DNA of 64,000 nucleotides from Ctena decussata (taxonomy: Eukaryota > Mollusca > Bivalvia > Lucinida > Lucinidae). The DNA lies in NCBI GenBank assembly GCA_963989385.1, contig OZ022509.1, positions 81,540,043-81,604,042 of the forward strand, in the 5' to 3' direction. The notes beneath the pieces were generated by a model. That model saw only the letters and a list, made by a program, of their open reading frames with translations. It did no database searches and was not told where the DNA came from. Position 1 is the first letter of the stretch. Each line of letters opens with the position of its first letter. This document shows positions 1 to 10,508 of this stretch, in pieces. Position numbers and translations under genes: made by a program.

Positions 1-112
1 ATGACAGTGTTATCAATTATGTGTGTACGGAATAATTGTGAGTGGATAAATATAATTTTTACGATATTTATACAATTATTCAAACATAAATTTGTTGACA
101 TTTTCGAACCAT

Positions 113-238
113 TGTTATTATTATTATTAGTAGTAGTAGTAGTATATCTCGATCATTTTTTCTTCTTCTTCTTCTTGTTTTCTTTTCTTCTGTTATTATC
201 ATAATTATTATTATAGTTATTATTATAATTTACATCTA

Positions 239-269
<31 letters not shown>

Positions 270-296
270 TATTATTATTATTATTATATTCTTACT
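113..296. repeat. ATT/AGT trinucleotide microsatellite tract
   Basis: Interrupted (ATT)n, (AGT)n and TTC-rich runs. Short open frames here are homopolymer-like peptides and are not genes. Confidence 0.9.
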
Positions 297-800
297 GAAT
301 AAAAAAAATCTCAGAACTTTATGTGTTCGAAAAATATTGGCGCTCATTAAATTGTCAAACCCTCATTTTGTTATTTAGTAAACATTTCTGTGATAATCGA
401 AATGTTTTACACCATTTCTGACAAATGAAGTCACATTTTTTTAATCTATAGAAAAATCCAAAACACAACTTTTCCTATTCATAAGCGGTTGGCTTTTAAA
501 ATGTAATGCCGTTGCGAGATGATATTTTATAATAGCTACTGTTACCGACGTGCGTAAAGAGGACTGCTAAAATTCGAATGCTAATCAGTCTTCGCTGTTC
601 TTTTGTGCAAAGAAAGGGAGGCAAATTGAACATTTCCTCTTGACTAACTGATCTTTTTCAACTGATAATATTTGTTCAGTAGTGCTTGTTCAGCGAGGGA
701 TCTGCTGGACTAAGGAACCTGATCGGACATGTGCGCCCATAAGGAGTCGAATCCACAACGCGTGAAAGGCGAGCACTGAGTCCACAAGGTGATCAGGAAA
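297..800. other. no gene seen
   Basis: AT-rich sequence without coding signal or recognised repeat. Confidence 0.5.
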
Positions 801-1038
801 TGAGCCGCGACATGAGAAAACCAACAATGTGGTTGTGCACCCAGCGCAGACTCAGATCAGCCTGGGCATCGGCCCAGTCTGATCAGAGTCGTCGCTGTCC
901 GCAAGAAGGTAGCCTAGTACCTCAGCTACCCTTTAAGCGCTTAGCGAAGATTTTGATCAGCCTGGGCGAATGCCCAGGCTGATCTGAGCCTGCGCTGGGC
1001 GCACAACCACATTGTTGGTTTTCTCGTGTCGCGGCTCA
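801..1038. mobile_element. palindromic MITE, family A
   Basis: The element starts TGAGCCGCGACATGAGAAAA and ends with the near-exact reverse complement. About 47 bp of terminal inverted repeat are visible, with two mismatches. The middle contains further short palindromes of the GATCAGCCTGGGC / GCCCAGGCTGATC type. It has no coding capacity. A related copy lies at 2081-2321, and the same terminus (TTGGTTTTGTCCTGTCGCGGCTTA) recurs in the 33-40 kb repeat complex. The target duplication is not clear. The superfamily is unknown. Confidence 0.85.
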
Positions 1039-1695
1039 AATCAAGATTTTACAATTCACGTAAATAGTGCTTTATGCGTGTGAACAAAAATAAAATAAAT
1101 AAATGAACAACAACGTTGGCACATGCCCTTCCTGATCGGAATCTTCCAAAAAAAAAAAAAAAAAACGCAGACCGACTGGACGGACCGATAATTGATGTTG
1201 ATCTAAATCTATGCTCTTTGCTCAGGTAGCAGGATACATTCGCATGCTATTCGAATAGAGCCGTGCTTATACAAATAGTTTTTGCCAAGAGGACTGTTAA
1301 TTGAGCCCGTGTATCACTGTTCTACACATTAGCCCAGACCCAAGGCAAAAAATCCAGGTTATTTTTCATTAGACTCATACAGCTAGTCTACTCTATAATA
1401 GGAGGAGCAGATTTTATTTTTATAGACTGGGTCAGAGAAAAGAGGTAAAACATTTTCAAACTTCGCCCTCTCCGCCTCCCCTCTCTCCCAACTCTCCTAT
1501 GGGGACTTCTTCAGCAGTTTGCTCCATTTTAAAGATGGAAGAGTGACAGAGTTTCTTCCCCTAGTTTCTATATAAACAATGCCGAAACTCTAGCTAGGTT
1601 ATATAGCTGTGCAGTGGGGGGGGGACTATGGGGGAAAAGTGGCTCTATGAAGTCCGGACACTCCACTATATCGACGTCCTTCCTATCCATTTTTC
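1039..1695. other. no gene seen
   Basis: Contains a short A-run at about 1148 and a G-run at about 1616. No supported coding or RNA feature. The last part, from about 1640, may belong to the dispersed repeat that follows. Confidence 0.5.
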
Positions 1696-1699
1696 CGGG

Positions 1700-1975
1700 A
1701 GTGGTAGATGGGGCGATGGCGCTGGTTATAACTTCTAATACCGGAGCGTCCTACTTATTTGGATAAAAGTAGGGCAAGGGCCACTGTCCTTTCAGTAGGT
1801 GCGGGCAGGGGTGGTTTAGACATTTTTTTTCTCGTCTATCATTTCTCTTTTCTTTCTCCCTCTCTCTGGGAGACGGTCCGATATAGACCGAAATCTTGTC
1901 TCAAAGGGCCATTACACCCAATTTAATCAACCAACCCAAACCAACCAACCATACAATCAAGGCTCCCACTGTATC
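1700..1975 (+). repeat. dispersed repeat (GGGAGACGGTC family)
   Basis: Shares the ordered blocks GGGCGATGGCGCTGG, then GGAGCGTCCTACT, a T/C-rich stretch, CTCTGGGAGACGGTCCGATA, GGGCCATT, and AACCAACCAACCA with the reverse complement of 19720-19945. Two copies in opposite orientation show it is an interspersed repeat. No ORF or tRNA promoter was recognised. Just downstream, 1991-2060 holds a diverged ~35-bp tandem pair (TTCCCCAAAT...). Confidence 0.65.
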
Positions 1976-2080
1976 CTGCGCATAACCACACAGTTCCCCA
2001 AATAGAGCCCCACTGGATAACAGACTGTTCCCCAAATGCAGCCCCATTGAATAAAAGACAATAATATACAAAGCGGCCAG

Positions 2081-2321
2081 TGAGCTTGACACGAGAAAAT
2101 AAACAAAGTGGCATGTTCACCCAAGGAGGACCCAGATCAGCCTGGATGTCCGCTCAGTCTGCTCAGAGACTTCGCGTGTGCTTATTCAAGGGCAGCCATG
2201 GGTCTAAGCTACCTCAATGCCGACAGCGAAGGCTATGATCAGACTGGACGGATGCCCAGGCTAATCGGAGTCTTCGTTGAGCGCACATGCCACTGTGTTG
2301 GCTTTCGCGTGGAGCGGCTCA
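2081..2321. mobile_element. palindromic MITE, family A
   Basis: Diverged sibling of the 801-1038 element. The left end is TGAGCTTGACACGAGAAAAT and the right end is GCTTTCGCGTGGAGCGGCTCA. Inner arms carry GTGGCATGT / ACATGCCAC and AGATCAGCCTGG / CTGATCAGACTGG-type blocks. The similar length, about 240 bp, suggests a defined unit. Confidence 0.75.
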
Positions 2322-2702
2322 TTTCTGTCAAATTCACTTGATTATCTAGGGTCAAAACATACTGTAAACACTAGGACATATTTACCCTAAATCTGACATT
2401 TTTTTTTGTAACAGTATTCCAGTCATATCGGAACTACATGAGGCTTATTATAAAAAAATGTATGCAATGGATTCCATGTACGGTCGGACAGAATCCCGCA
2501 TCCAGCCAGATTCGAGCCCGGGACCGGTAGATCACCAGGTCGACGCTTACCCTGTCCGATACCGTGCCTCGCCTAAAAAATCGTGCAAATTAAAGATGTT
2601 CCAGAAATATATGCTAGGTGACTGACAAGCATTGTAGACCCTGATCCGGCCCTTCCTTTTTGACCAGTCTAACTTGTTTTATCGCTGTGTTTTGTGCATA
2701 CA
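2322..2702. other. no gene seen
   Basis: The piece AGATTCGAGCCCGGGACCGG at 2509 is tRNA B-box-like, but no A box or SINE body was recognised. Confidence 0.4.
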
Positions 2703-2704
2703 TA

Positions 2705-3893
2705 TGAGACGTTCTCAGTTAAGCTGGGCCATTCTCGGACAAAAATGGCCATATATACAACCATGCCAGAATTCAAGAAAAAATCACGACCATAATGCTC
2801 ATTATATCTGCTTCAAAGCTTTAAAATATTTTCAGATAATAGTTTTAGATTATGGAATACCAGCCATGCTTAGAGACATACCCTAACCATTAGAAAAGGC
2901 TTATTTCATGACGTTATGTATATAAGTTGAAGAACGATGTCGCATACGATTTCTTTTATATGCGTAACATTGCACATTTAAATCTACTGACATTTGATTA
3001 TTTCGGCTTGCTTCAATTTAAAATGTTTTTCTTTGCCTTTTTGGAAGAAAGGGGTTTTCTATGGAGCGCTGCTTAATCAAATGACGTCAACGCTTTCAAA
3101 ACGTGACCTTAGTGACGTTGTGACGTAGGTTACGTGTGACGTAGGTTACAGTACACACTTGTTAACGTTTTTATACCATTTAGTGTTTCAATGCATGAAA
3201 TCAAAGCACACCATCTTGTAGCTGTTACTAGGCAGGATTTTGCACATGAGTTTCAGAGCGATTGCTTTGCTCAGTGTTAAGAAAAGCCCGTGACGTAAGG
3301 TTACATTCTTACAGAAAAATGCTGGGGTAATGCATTTTGAAGTCGAGTAAAATATACAAAATGGAGCAAATTTGCACAAATGATATAAGATATTGACGAA
3401 CACATATTTCTTCGTGTGATCTAGTAAGTTTTATGTTGCCGGGCCATTTTAGTTAATACATGTATCACGAATTTGCCGCTGTGACGTAGGTTACATAAAA
3501 TTTGCGACATTAGTTCTCAGTCTCATTTTGTAACAAAACCTACCCTTTAGATATTGTTTAAGCGGGGAAATATGTAAGAAACCACCTGAATTTAATAATG
3601 GAACTCGATTTTAAGCAGTGATTTATCGTTTATAGCCGTGCGGCGTTCATATCTATGCAACGGCAATATTGCGACATTTAAAAACGTCGCCTTTTAAACT
3701 AGGGTATCATTATTCAAACCAGTGTTAAAAATATCTAACAAAACGCATGCATGTCTTGGTACTTTTATCTACTTCTTTAGACAGAGGGCTAATTGTCAGA
3801 GGGTAAACAGGACCGTTAATTTTCAATTTAAAGTAAGGGATTACGAAGGACAAAATTAATAGCTAATGGCCCAGCTTAACTGAGAACGTCTCA
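2705..3893. mobile_element. TA-flanked non-autonomous DNA transposon
   Basis: Terminal inverted repeats match exactly for about 29 bp. The left end begins TGAGACGTTCTCAGTTAAGC (2705) and the right end is its reverse complement, finishing CGTCTCA at 3893. Both sides are bordered by TA (2703-2704 and 3894-3895), as for Tc1/mariner-type target duplications. No transposase is visible in the 1.19 kb. The interior repeats TGACGTAGGTTAC four times (3122, 3138, about 3290, 3481). TA flanks with intact termini suggest fairly recent movement. The superfamily assignment rests only on the TA flanks. Confidence 0.85.
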
Positions 3894-4021
3894 TAATACG
3901 GCCTAGGTACCAGTCATGTTTTTTTTTTTTTTTTTTTTGTATTGTCAAATATGACAATACAAATACATGTATAACTAAAGATTTATAATATATATTTTAT
4001 TCTTTTATATTCTAGCAGTCT

Positions 4022-4180
4022 CTAGCAGTCCCGGGTTCGAGCCCCGCTGGTGGCGGAAATCTTTCCAGCCGTAAATCGGGTTCCACTGCACACAGCCTTT
4101 CATAATCACTCTCTCATCGTCCTGGTATGATTAAAATACGGTTGAAAGAACGTAAAATGGCAAGCCATCCACTCATCCAT
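4022..4180 (+). mobile_element. SINE-1, 5'-truncated copy
   Basis: Begins near a B box (GGGTTCGAGCCCCGCTGG) and continues with the SINE-1 body seen at 7353-7550: CCGTAAA, CCACTGCACACAGCC, CTCATCGTCCTGGTATGA, GAACGTAAAATGGCAAG, and a CATCCATTCAT tail. The A-box half is missing. Confidence 0.75.
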
Positions 4181-4444
4181 TCATAATGGAAAAAAGATCA
4201 AAATAAAACTGACAACTGGGCTGCTCAATTTTGAAGTTCTCCTGTGTATCCTAAAGCTCTAACCCTGATAGCACATATGCACTGGTCGGTCTGGGCTTGT
4301 ACAACTCACAATTCCCTGCATTTCATAACGATTTTCTAGTGTTACGCAGGCGGTTTTAACGTCCTTTTAATCAGTTTTTCAGTCATTTCCAGACGATGGC
4401 AGAGTGCTTATGAAGAAGCGTCCTTTAGATTCTAACAGAATCTC

Positions 4445-4515
4445 GCCTCCAGCGGGACTTGAACGTGTGACCCCCCGGTTATCCGAATTCGAAGGCATGA
4501 ATAGCTCGGCCATGC
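4445..4515 (-). other. tRNA-like relic
   Basis: On the minus strand there is an A-box-like GGCCGAGCTATTCATGCC, followed 40 nt later by a B box CGTTCAAGTCCC. The acceptor stem does not pair. It is probably a SINE head or tRNA pseudogene. Confidence 0.5.
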
Positions 4516-4574
4516 TCACTTTCGGGCCGATGGGAGAGAATAAGTAAGATGGAGATTATGTAAAAAAAAAAACA

Positions 4575-4645
4575 GGTCCATGGGAATCGAACCCGTTACC
4601 TGTAAATCATGAGGACAGCTTTTACCCCCCTCGGCCAACAGTCAA
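4575..4645 (-). other. tRNA-like relic
   Basis: Minus strand: A-box-like TTGGCCGAGGGGGGTAAAAG and a perfect B box GGGTTCGATTCCC. The spacing resembles a Leu/Ser-type tRNA. No matching acceptor strands are seen, so this is not called as a functional tRNA. Confidence 0.5.
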
Positions 4646-4715
4646 CACGACAGCGTTGAAATAGAGCTATTCATAACAGTATTGCTGAAGGGGAGGGGCG
4701 GGGTTAAGGGGCCGC

Positions 4716-4767
<52 letters not shown>
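4716..4767. repeat. (TG)n microsatellite
   Basis: Uninterrupted TG dinucleotide run of about 25 units. Confidence 0.98.
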
Positions 4768-4768
<1 letters not shown>

Positions 4769-5640
4769 GGGGTCGGGAAGGGGGTGGGAAAAGGGGCTAC
4801 ATACAATGAAGCCAATTTATGTTGGTATTTAATGCATTGACGGTCCTTGCAACAACGGCAGAATTACTTCGGGTCAGAACTGCATTTGAGTTTCTCGAGA
4901 AAATTCTGATCACACTGCGCAGTTGCGCCAACTGATCAGCTTATTATTAATGTACCGTAATACCCTAAATTTCTTGACAGAAGTGATAAATCAAAAGCGC
5001 ATACCCAATTTTGTAGGAGCAGTCTGATAAGGGTTTACACACTGTTTTGATAAATCGGCGAATGTCCGAATTTCGAAATAATTACGAAAATCGATAATTG
5101 GTGTCCCAACATTTTTAAGCTAGTCACCCCTATCAGTGTTAATATACTGTGTCAAAGAGTTCCCATATACACAGATACATGAAATTCTATGCTGCCATGG
5201 CAACAAGAGGAGTTATGAACATTTAAGTTTTATTGACATTAGAAGAGTATCCATGGGCTTGCCTTTTGTGTTGGTTTCTTAGGACAACCAAAAGGTCTCA
5301 AGATCCCTAAGGTGTATGGAGATATAGGCTAAGCGGAGAGGAGGGGGAGGGGGGGGGGGTGGAAGGGTGCGTGAGTGGGGAGGTGTAGTGGGAGATCCAA
5401 TGTTGAAACAACTTTGAGAGGCTTGGGGTGTGCGTGAGTCGGTAGGTGATGTGTGAGATCTAATATTGAAACAACTTTTATCCAACGTTGTTATTTTTGT
5501 ATCAGATTTACCTTCATGTGGTTAAACTACGTGGATACAACGTTTACACGCTTAAACGCTGTGTGCCTGCTGGGTTGCAGATCTATAAGAAATACTGTAG
5601 TAAGTCTGAATGAACAAAATGAAGAAAAAAATGAATTTGC
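4768..5640. other. no gene seen
   Basis: Unassigned sequence. Around 5340-5470 there is a G-rich stretch and a repeated word pair (GTGNGAGATCYAATRTTGAAACAACTTT at 5389 and 5452), so a ~63-bp diverged duplication is present. Confidence 0.4.
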
Positions 5641-5649
5641 ACCATGCTG

Positions 5650-5995
5650 TCCGCGCATGCGTAGGACGGTCAACGCATGCGCTGTCTTTAGTCGATAAAC
5701 GACATGAATCAGGCCGGTGCATGCGCAGTCTATTCAGCGCATGCGCATTTCGGTGCGCACATGCAGTCTGATCAGCGCATGCGCAGTCTATTCAGGCCAT
5801 GACAAATTGGCAGTGGAAAATGTTCAATAAAACTTTTCTTGGAGATTGACGCGTCCTGGCCAGCGTAAGTGTAGTCTCTTCAGGAGAACTTAGTCAGTGC
5901 ATGCCCCTTCCAATCTGCGCATGCGCTGATCGGTCAACGCATGCGCAGTCTTCGGTTGTCGACAAATAGCATGCAGCCTAGCCAGCCATGCGCAG
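5650..5995. repeat. cluster of GCGCATGCGC palindromes
   Basis: At least seven near-identical words of the form YGCGCATGCGCR or ACGCATGCGC occur, at about 5652, 5673, 5718, 5737, 5775, 5917 and 5937, plus weaker ones. Several are joined by AGTCTATTCAG. The word matches the known NRF1 binding consensus, but the arrangement also looks like a decayed short tandem repeat. Confidence 0.7.
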
Positions 5996-5999
5996 TCCA

Positions 6000-7350
6000 T
6001 TCAGCGCATGTAAAATTTGATCTGCACATGCAGTCTGGTCAGCGCATACGTTTTGGCCATGACTGAAATCGGCTGTAGAAAATGTCAATCAGTTAGGGTA
6101 AACTGTTTATTCCAAGCTTAGTGCGCACTGTCTGATCAGGTCATGTGCAATTTGCAACTTGCCCGGGCATCCTGTTCAAGTGATCTTAGCCTTCACGGGC
6201 CATTTAAATAGTTTTGTAGCATCCAAGAAGGCCGTCTGAAGGAATGCAAAGATTTGAACCCCAGTCAACAATGCTAAGACTTAATAACAAACTAACAATT
6301 TTGAAAAAAACGCAGCCTCATGGCTTGTGGTAGACAAAGTGAGGTATAAACGCATTAATTAAGGTCTTTATGGGAACAGCTTCATGTTTTCCTGTTTTCA
6401 CTTTTTTTACTCCCGAAGGAAGGCTCCCTTTTCCTTAGGGAGCAAATTCTTTCCTTAGAGTTAGAAATGGTAGTTATCTTCCCGTAAAAGTGTACCCAAT
6501 TAGCGTAATACATCTTTGTTGCAAAAAAAACGATTTAAGAATAAAAAGCTACGGAAAACCTCTACATGGAAAGACTGTGTACCATGGGCGTATATTATGA
6601 GATATGGATTTGTCCCTTGAGCCTCCTTCGAAACATTTCTATAAAATTGGATCACTTAAATGGTTCTGCAGTGTAAAACTAGACCAAATGCGACGGGATG
6701 CGTAGCATAGTTTTGTATTTTTGTATATTGTTGGTTTAAGAACTAATTGCCAATATGCTGGGCCACAACGACCCTGAAAATGCCATAAACGCCAGCTCCC
6801 TTCCCCCTCTCCCTCATGAACTATGATTATCAAGCCAGCTAAGCCCAGGCCTCCCACCCCTGAAGACCTCTCCTCCCCCCCCCCCCCCCCCCGTGGGCGT
6901 AGCTGGCTTGAAGACCCTCCTTCCACACACCCCAAACGCGCACACACTTTTATGGCAAATGGATTGCGTACACAGTATCTAATGGAATGCAGTTTCCCCA
7001 ACTGGGGCCTCAATTTAAAAAAAATGCAACTCAATAGACGGTTACCGGTGACCAACACTTCATCTAAATATTGGGTCATTTTCTCTAAAAATTATATCAC
7101 ATGTTTTATGTGCGTGTATTTTTTTTTTTTTTTTTTTTTTTAAGAAAAAAAAAAAACTCGCCTACTCACCCAGGCTGGTCATTCAGGCACAGTCTGATCT
7201 GGATCTCACATCTGAGCCGATCTGTACATTTGTATAGGCTGGTCAGGGCGTGTGTTGCCTAACATGCGTTCTTCTCACGGCAGATCAGAGGTTCTGCACA
7301 ATGTTAAAACCGCCTGAGGCATATGTGGACTCCGCATTCTACAACCAGTC
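6000..7350. other. no gene seen
   Basis: Contains a poly-C run at 6876-6893 and a poly-T/poly-A junction at 7118-7155. The overlapping open frames at 6639-7143 on both strands are low-complexity and not supported as genes. Confidence 0.5.
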
Positions 7351-7352
7351 TC

Positions 7353-7550
7353 AGGAGCTCCGGTAGCTCAGTAGGTTAAGCGCTGGCCTGCTGACCTAGC
7401 AGTCGCGGTTTCGATACCCGCTTGAGGTGAGAATCTCTTCGTAAACGGGGCTCCATCGCACACAGCCTTATATTAAAATCCTCCCATCGTCCTGATATGA
7501 CTGAAATACAGTCGAAAAGGACGTAAAATCGCAAGTCATCCATCCATCCA
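7353..7550 (+). mobile_element. SINE-1, full-length tRNA-derived copy
   Basis: The tRNA-like head has an A box (TAGCTCAGTAGGTTAAGCG) and a B box region (GCGGTTTCGATACCCGC). An unrelated body follows: CCATCGCACACAGCC, CCATCGTCCTGATATGACTG, GGACGTAAAATCGCAAG. The tail is a CATCCATC repeat. Pol III internal promoter, then body, then simple-repeat tail is the standard SINE plan. Related copies: 4022 (truncated), 7808, and a tail fragment at 52058. The partner LINE is not identified. Confidence 0.88.
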
Positions 7551-7807
7551 TACGACCAGCATCTGTATTGGCGTTGATATGGCAGAAAGAGACTGCAAGG
7601 GTAACGATCGACAAAAAGTGCCAAACTTTATCTTCATTTGAAATTCTTGCCACTCGTAAGCCTAAAAGAAATATGTCAATTATTTCATACACACGTGTGC
7701 GTTAGAACGTTGTCATATACTTCCCAAATTGCGAGCGTGCGTATGTGCGTATGTGTATTTTAAAGCTATATATTGCACCATATAATTAAGTACTCAGATT
7801 ACTGAAA

Positions 7808-7975
7808 TCCGGGGAGAAGGTTGGGCGTTAGCCTGCTGATCTAGCGATCCTGGGTTCGAGACCCGCTGGAGATGGAAATTTTCCAACCGTAAACGGAGAC
7901 CAACTGCACACGGTCTGTCATTTTCATCCCCCTATGGTCTTACATGACTGAAATGTCGTAAATCGCAATTCATGA
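7808..7975 (+). mobile_element. SINE-1, diverged copy
   Basis: Head: GGTTGGGCGTTAGCCTGCTGATCTAGCGATCC, then a perfect B box GGGTTCGAGACCC, then the SINE-1 body (CCGTAAACGGAGACCAACTG, GTCTTACATGACTGAAATG, GTCGTAAATCGCAA). The first half of the A box is degraded. Confidence 0.8.
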
Positions 7976-8111
7976 CTGGGAGCGATGGGGCGGGTTGGGG
8001 TGCGTAGTGGCTCTCTGAGATCGGAATATTCCACTGCATTGTCGTCTCTTTTTTCGAATAGCCATTTCCCTGGAAAAGGGGCGAGGACAACTTTCTGACA
8101 GATTATGATGC

Positions 8112-8114
<3 letters not shown>

Positions 8115-8155
<41 letters not shown>
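8115..8155. repeat. (GA)n microsatellite
   Basis: Uninterrupted GA run of about 20 units. Confidence 0.97.
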
Positions 8156-8158
<3 letters not shown>

Positions 8159-8272
8159 GGCAATGCCTGACTGGACTATTCTGGATCTCTGGATCGTGAA
8201 GCATTGTATCTTGTCATAAAGACAGAAAAAAACTTAATTAGTTTCTATGATAATTATGCCCATTTTTGGTAA

Positions 8273-9689
8273 GGGGGGGGGGGGGGTATCAATAAGGTGG
8301 GTTTTCTGCATCCTACCAAAGTTTATTTTTTTTTACTGATGGTATACTCCAGTGTATCTTGTTTATTGAACCATATGTGACTTTGCGCGGAAAGCCCTAG
8401 TTACTGAGCTATGGGTCCAAAGATGGTTTTAGCTGGTCTTATAAAAATGTCCTCATTTGGTAGAAGAGTACAGCAGACAGACAGGATTTAATAAAATGAT
8501 TAACAGAACATCTAAACTATATTTCCATATCATTTTATTTGGTCTAATTTGAACATATGTTGTCAAAAAAGACTTCCTTTGACATTTAGCATTTTTTGAT
8601 ATTTTTTACCTCAATTTTCAATATTTCTTGGCCTTATTGGTAAATGAACAGACATGTTATCATCAAACTCATGTCAAGGAAGTACCTTGAGAAGGACATT
8701 CAGATGATGTGACCAGAATATCACAATAGCATAGTTTTCATGGTCGACTGAACACATAAACGTGCTTGGAATATGGTTTTCTTTCTATTTTGACCTAGAA
8801 TTACGAACCTTTGGTCAAATAACTATTTTAACTGCTATATTATGCCCCCCGCCCCCGCCACTAAAGGTGAGGGAATACATATTGGCTTCAGTGCGGATCT
8901 CGTTGGCATCTGCAATTGTGTATGTGTCACATATTAAGTCCTTCTGTGACCTTGGAAACAAGGTCAAGGTCATCAAAATCTGACCTTGACCTTGTTTCCA
9001 AGGTCAAAGTATGTGACCCAGACACAGATGCAGACGCCAAGGAGATCCGATCTGAAGCCAATATGTATTCTTTCACCTTTAGTGACGGGGGTGTAGGGCA
9101 TAATATAGCAGTTAAAATAGTAATTTGGCCAAAGGTTCGTAATTCTAGGTCAAAATTAAATGAAAAAACATCTTCTGAGCAAGTTTATGTGTTCAGTCGA
9201 CCATGAAAACTAGGTCATTGTGAAATTCTGGTCACATCATCCGAATGTCCTGGTCAGGGTGCTTCCTTGACATTAGTTTGATGACAACTGGTCTGTTTAT
9301 TTAACCATTAGGCCAAAAAATATTGAAAATTGAGATCAAAAATATCAAAAAATGTTGAATGTCAAAGGAAGTCTTTTTTGACAACATATGTTCAAATTAA
9401 ACCAAATAAAATGATATGGAAATATAGTTTAGATGTACTGTTAATCATTTTATCAAATCCTGTCTGTCTGCTGTACTCTTCTACCAAATGAGGACATTTT
9501 TATAAGACCAGCTAAAACCATGTTGAATTACCCCACCCACTTCTGTAGACCCATAGCTCAGTAACTAGGGCTTTTCGCGCAAAGACACATATGGTTCAAT
9601 AAACTAGACACACTGGAGTATACCATCAGTTAAAAAAATAAAACTTTGGTAGGATGCAGAAAACCCACCTTATTGATACCCCCCCCCCC
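8273..9689. mobile_element. 1.4-kb foldback (hairpin) element
   Basis: The whole unit is an inverted repeat. The left arm is 8273-8972, the right arm 8981-9689, and the central spacer is only 8 nt (TCAAAATC). The arms run from an outer poly-G/poly-C tract through TATCAATAAGGTGGGTTTTC and many matching blocks to the inner AAGGTCAAGGTCA / TGACCTTGACCTT. Identity by eye is about 90 percent with a few small indels. No protein is encoded beyond mirror-image open frames (8762 and 8916). A transcript of either strand would fold into a long double-stranded RNA. No clean target duplication was found. Confidence 0.92.
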
Positions 9690-10292
9690 TTTACAAAAGA
9701 AAAAGCTAATGTAAATAATAATAAAAATAATAATCATAATAATGATAATGGAGCACTGTCTCTGTTTGATAAAGATAGAAAAATAATTATTTTTTATGAT
9801 AATTTTGCCTGTTTGGTAAATTGAAAAACGAGAAAAAGATGTATCAGCGACAACACCACCACCAACAACAATAACAATAACAATAACAATAATAATAATA
9901 ATAATATGATAATAATTTCGTAATAAGATCTTTATAGAAAAATAAAAAGGTGCATGTTGTCGCGAGGGGTCAAGTGATTAAATCCGATTATCGACTGGAT
10001 CCTGTAATACCCTAAAACTGATTTAACAGCCACATCCTGCAAATTGAACCGACATAGATAAAATATCCTGATGAATAATTATATGGAAAAGATATCAAAC
10101 AACAAATATAAGTTTTCAAGAAAGTAGCAGAAGAAAAATAGAAGAAAATCGATTAAGCTGAAAAAAGATAAAATAAAATATAGATAAAAGACAAACTCTT
10201 GAAACTAATGACACATAGATGAATAGGATATAAAATACGACAGAAAAATAAATAAATTCGTCCAATACTTGTCGCTCCGCTTTTACAAGTTA
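9690..10292. other. AT-rich, no gene
   Basis: Interrupted AAT/AATAAC microsatellites at 9713-9745 and 9850-9915. A direct repeat of 8216-8270 lies at about 9763-9822. Confidence 0.6.
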
Positions 10293-10330
10293 CCATTCCA
10301 TTTAACGATGGTAATTGGAATGGAATGGTC
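10293..10330. other. short hairpin (ACCATTCCATT)
   Basis: ACCATTCCATT ... AATGGAATGGT forms an imperfect stem around ACGATGGTAATTGG. ACCATTCCATTTACG recurs at 10391. Confidence 0.6.
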
Positions 10331-10508
10331 TGAAATATCGGTGCGTTCCACGGCGTTCCCGCGTCATTCAAAGGGCATTACTGGGGCGGTACCATTCCAT
10401 TTACGTGGCGGTAACGGTGCACTCGACTGGGAAGCTTTAATGTTGCCTGTAGTGTAACTTTGTACTGTCATTTCCTCCCTTGAGACCAATGATGGGACAC
10501 GAATGAAA

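Noticed and set aside
1..347. Open frames of 60-67 residues on both strands
   Set aside because: They are translations of ATT/TTC microsatellite sequence (runs of I, L, F, N).
6639..7143. Overlapping open frames of 146 and 106 codons
   Set aside because: Low-complexity P/G runs over a poly-C tract on both strands; no domain or splice support.
7353..7430. Functional tRNA gene
   Set aside because: Has A/B boxes but acceptor strands do not pair and a SINE body and tail follow.
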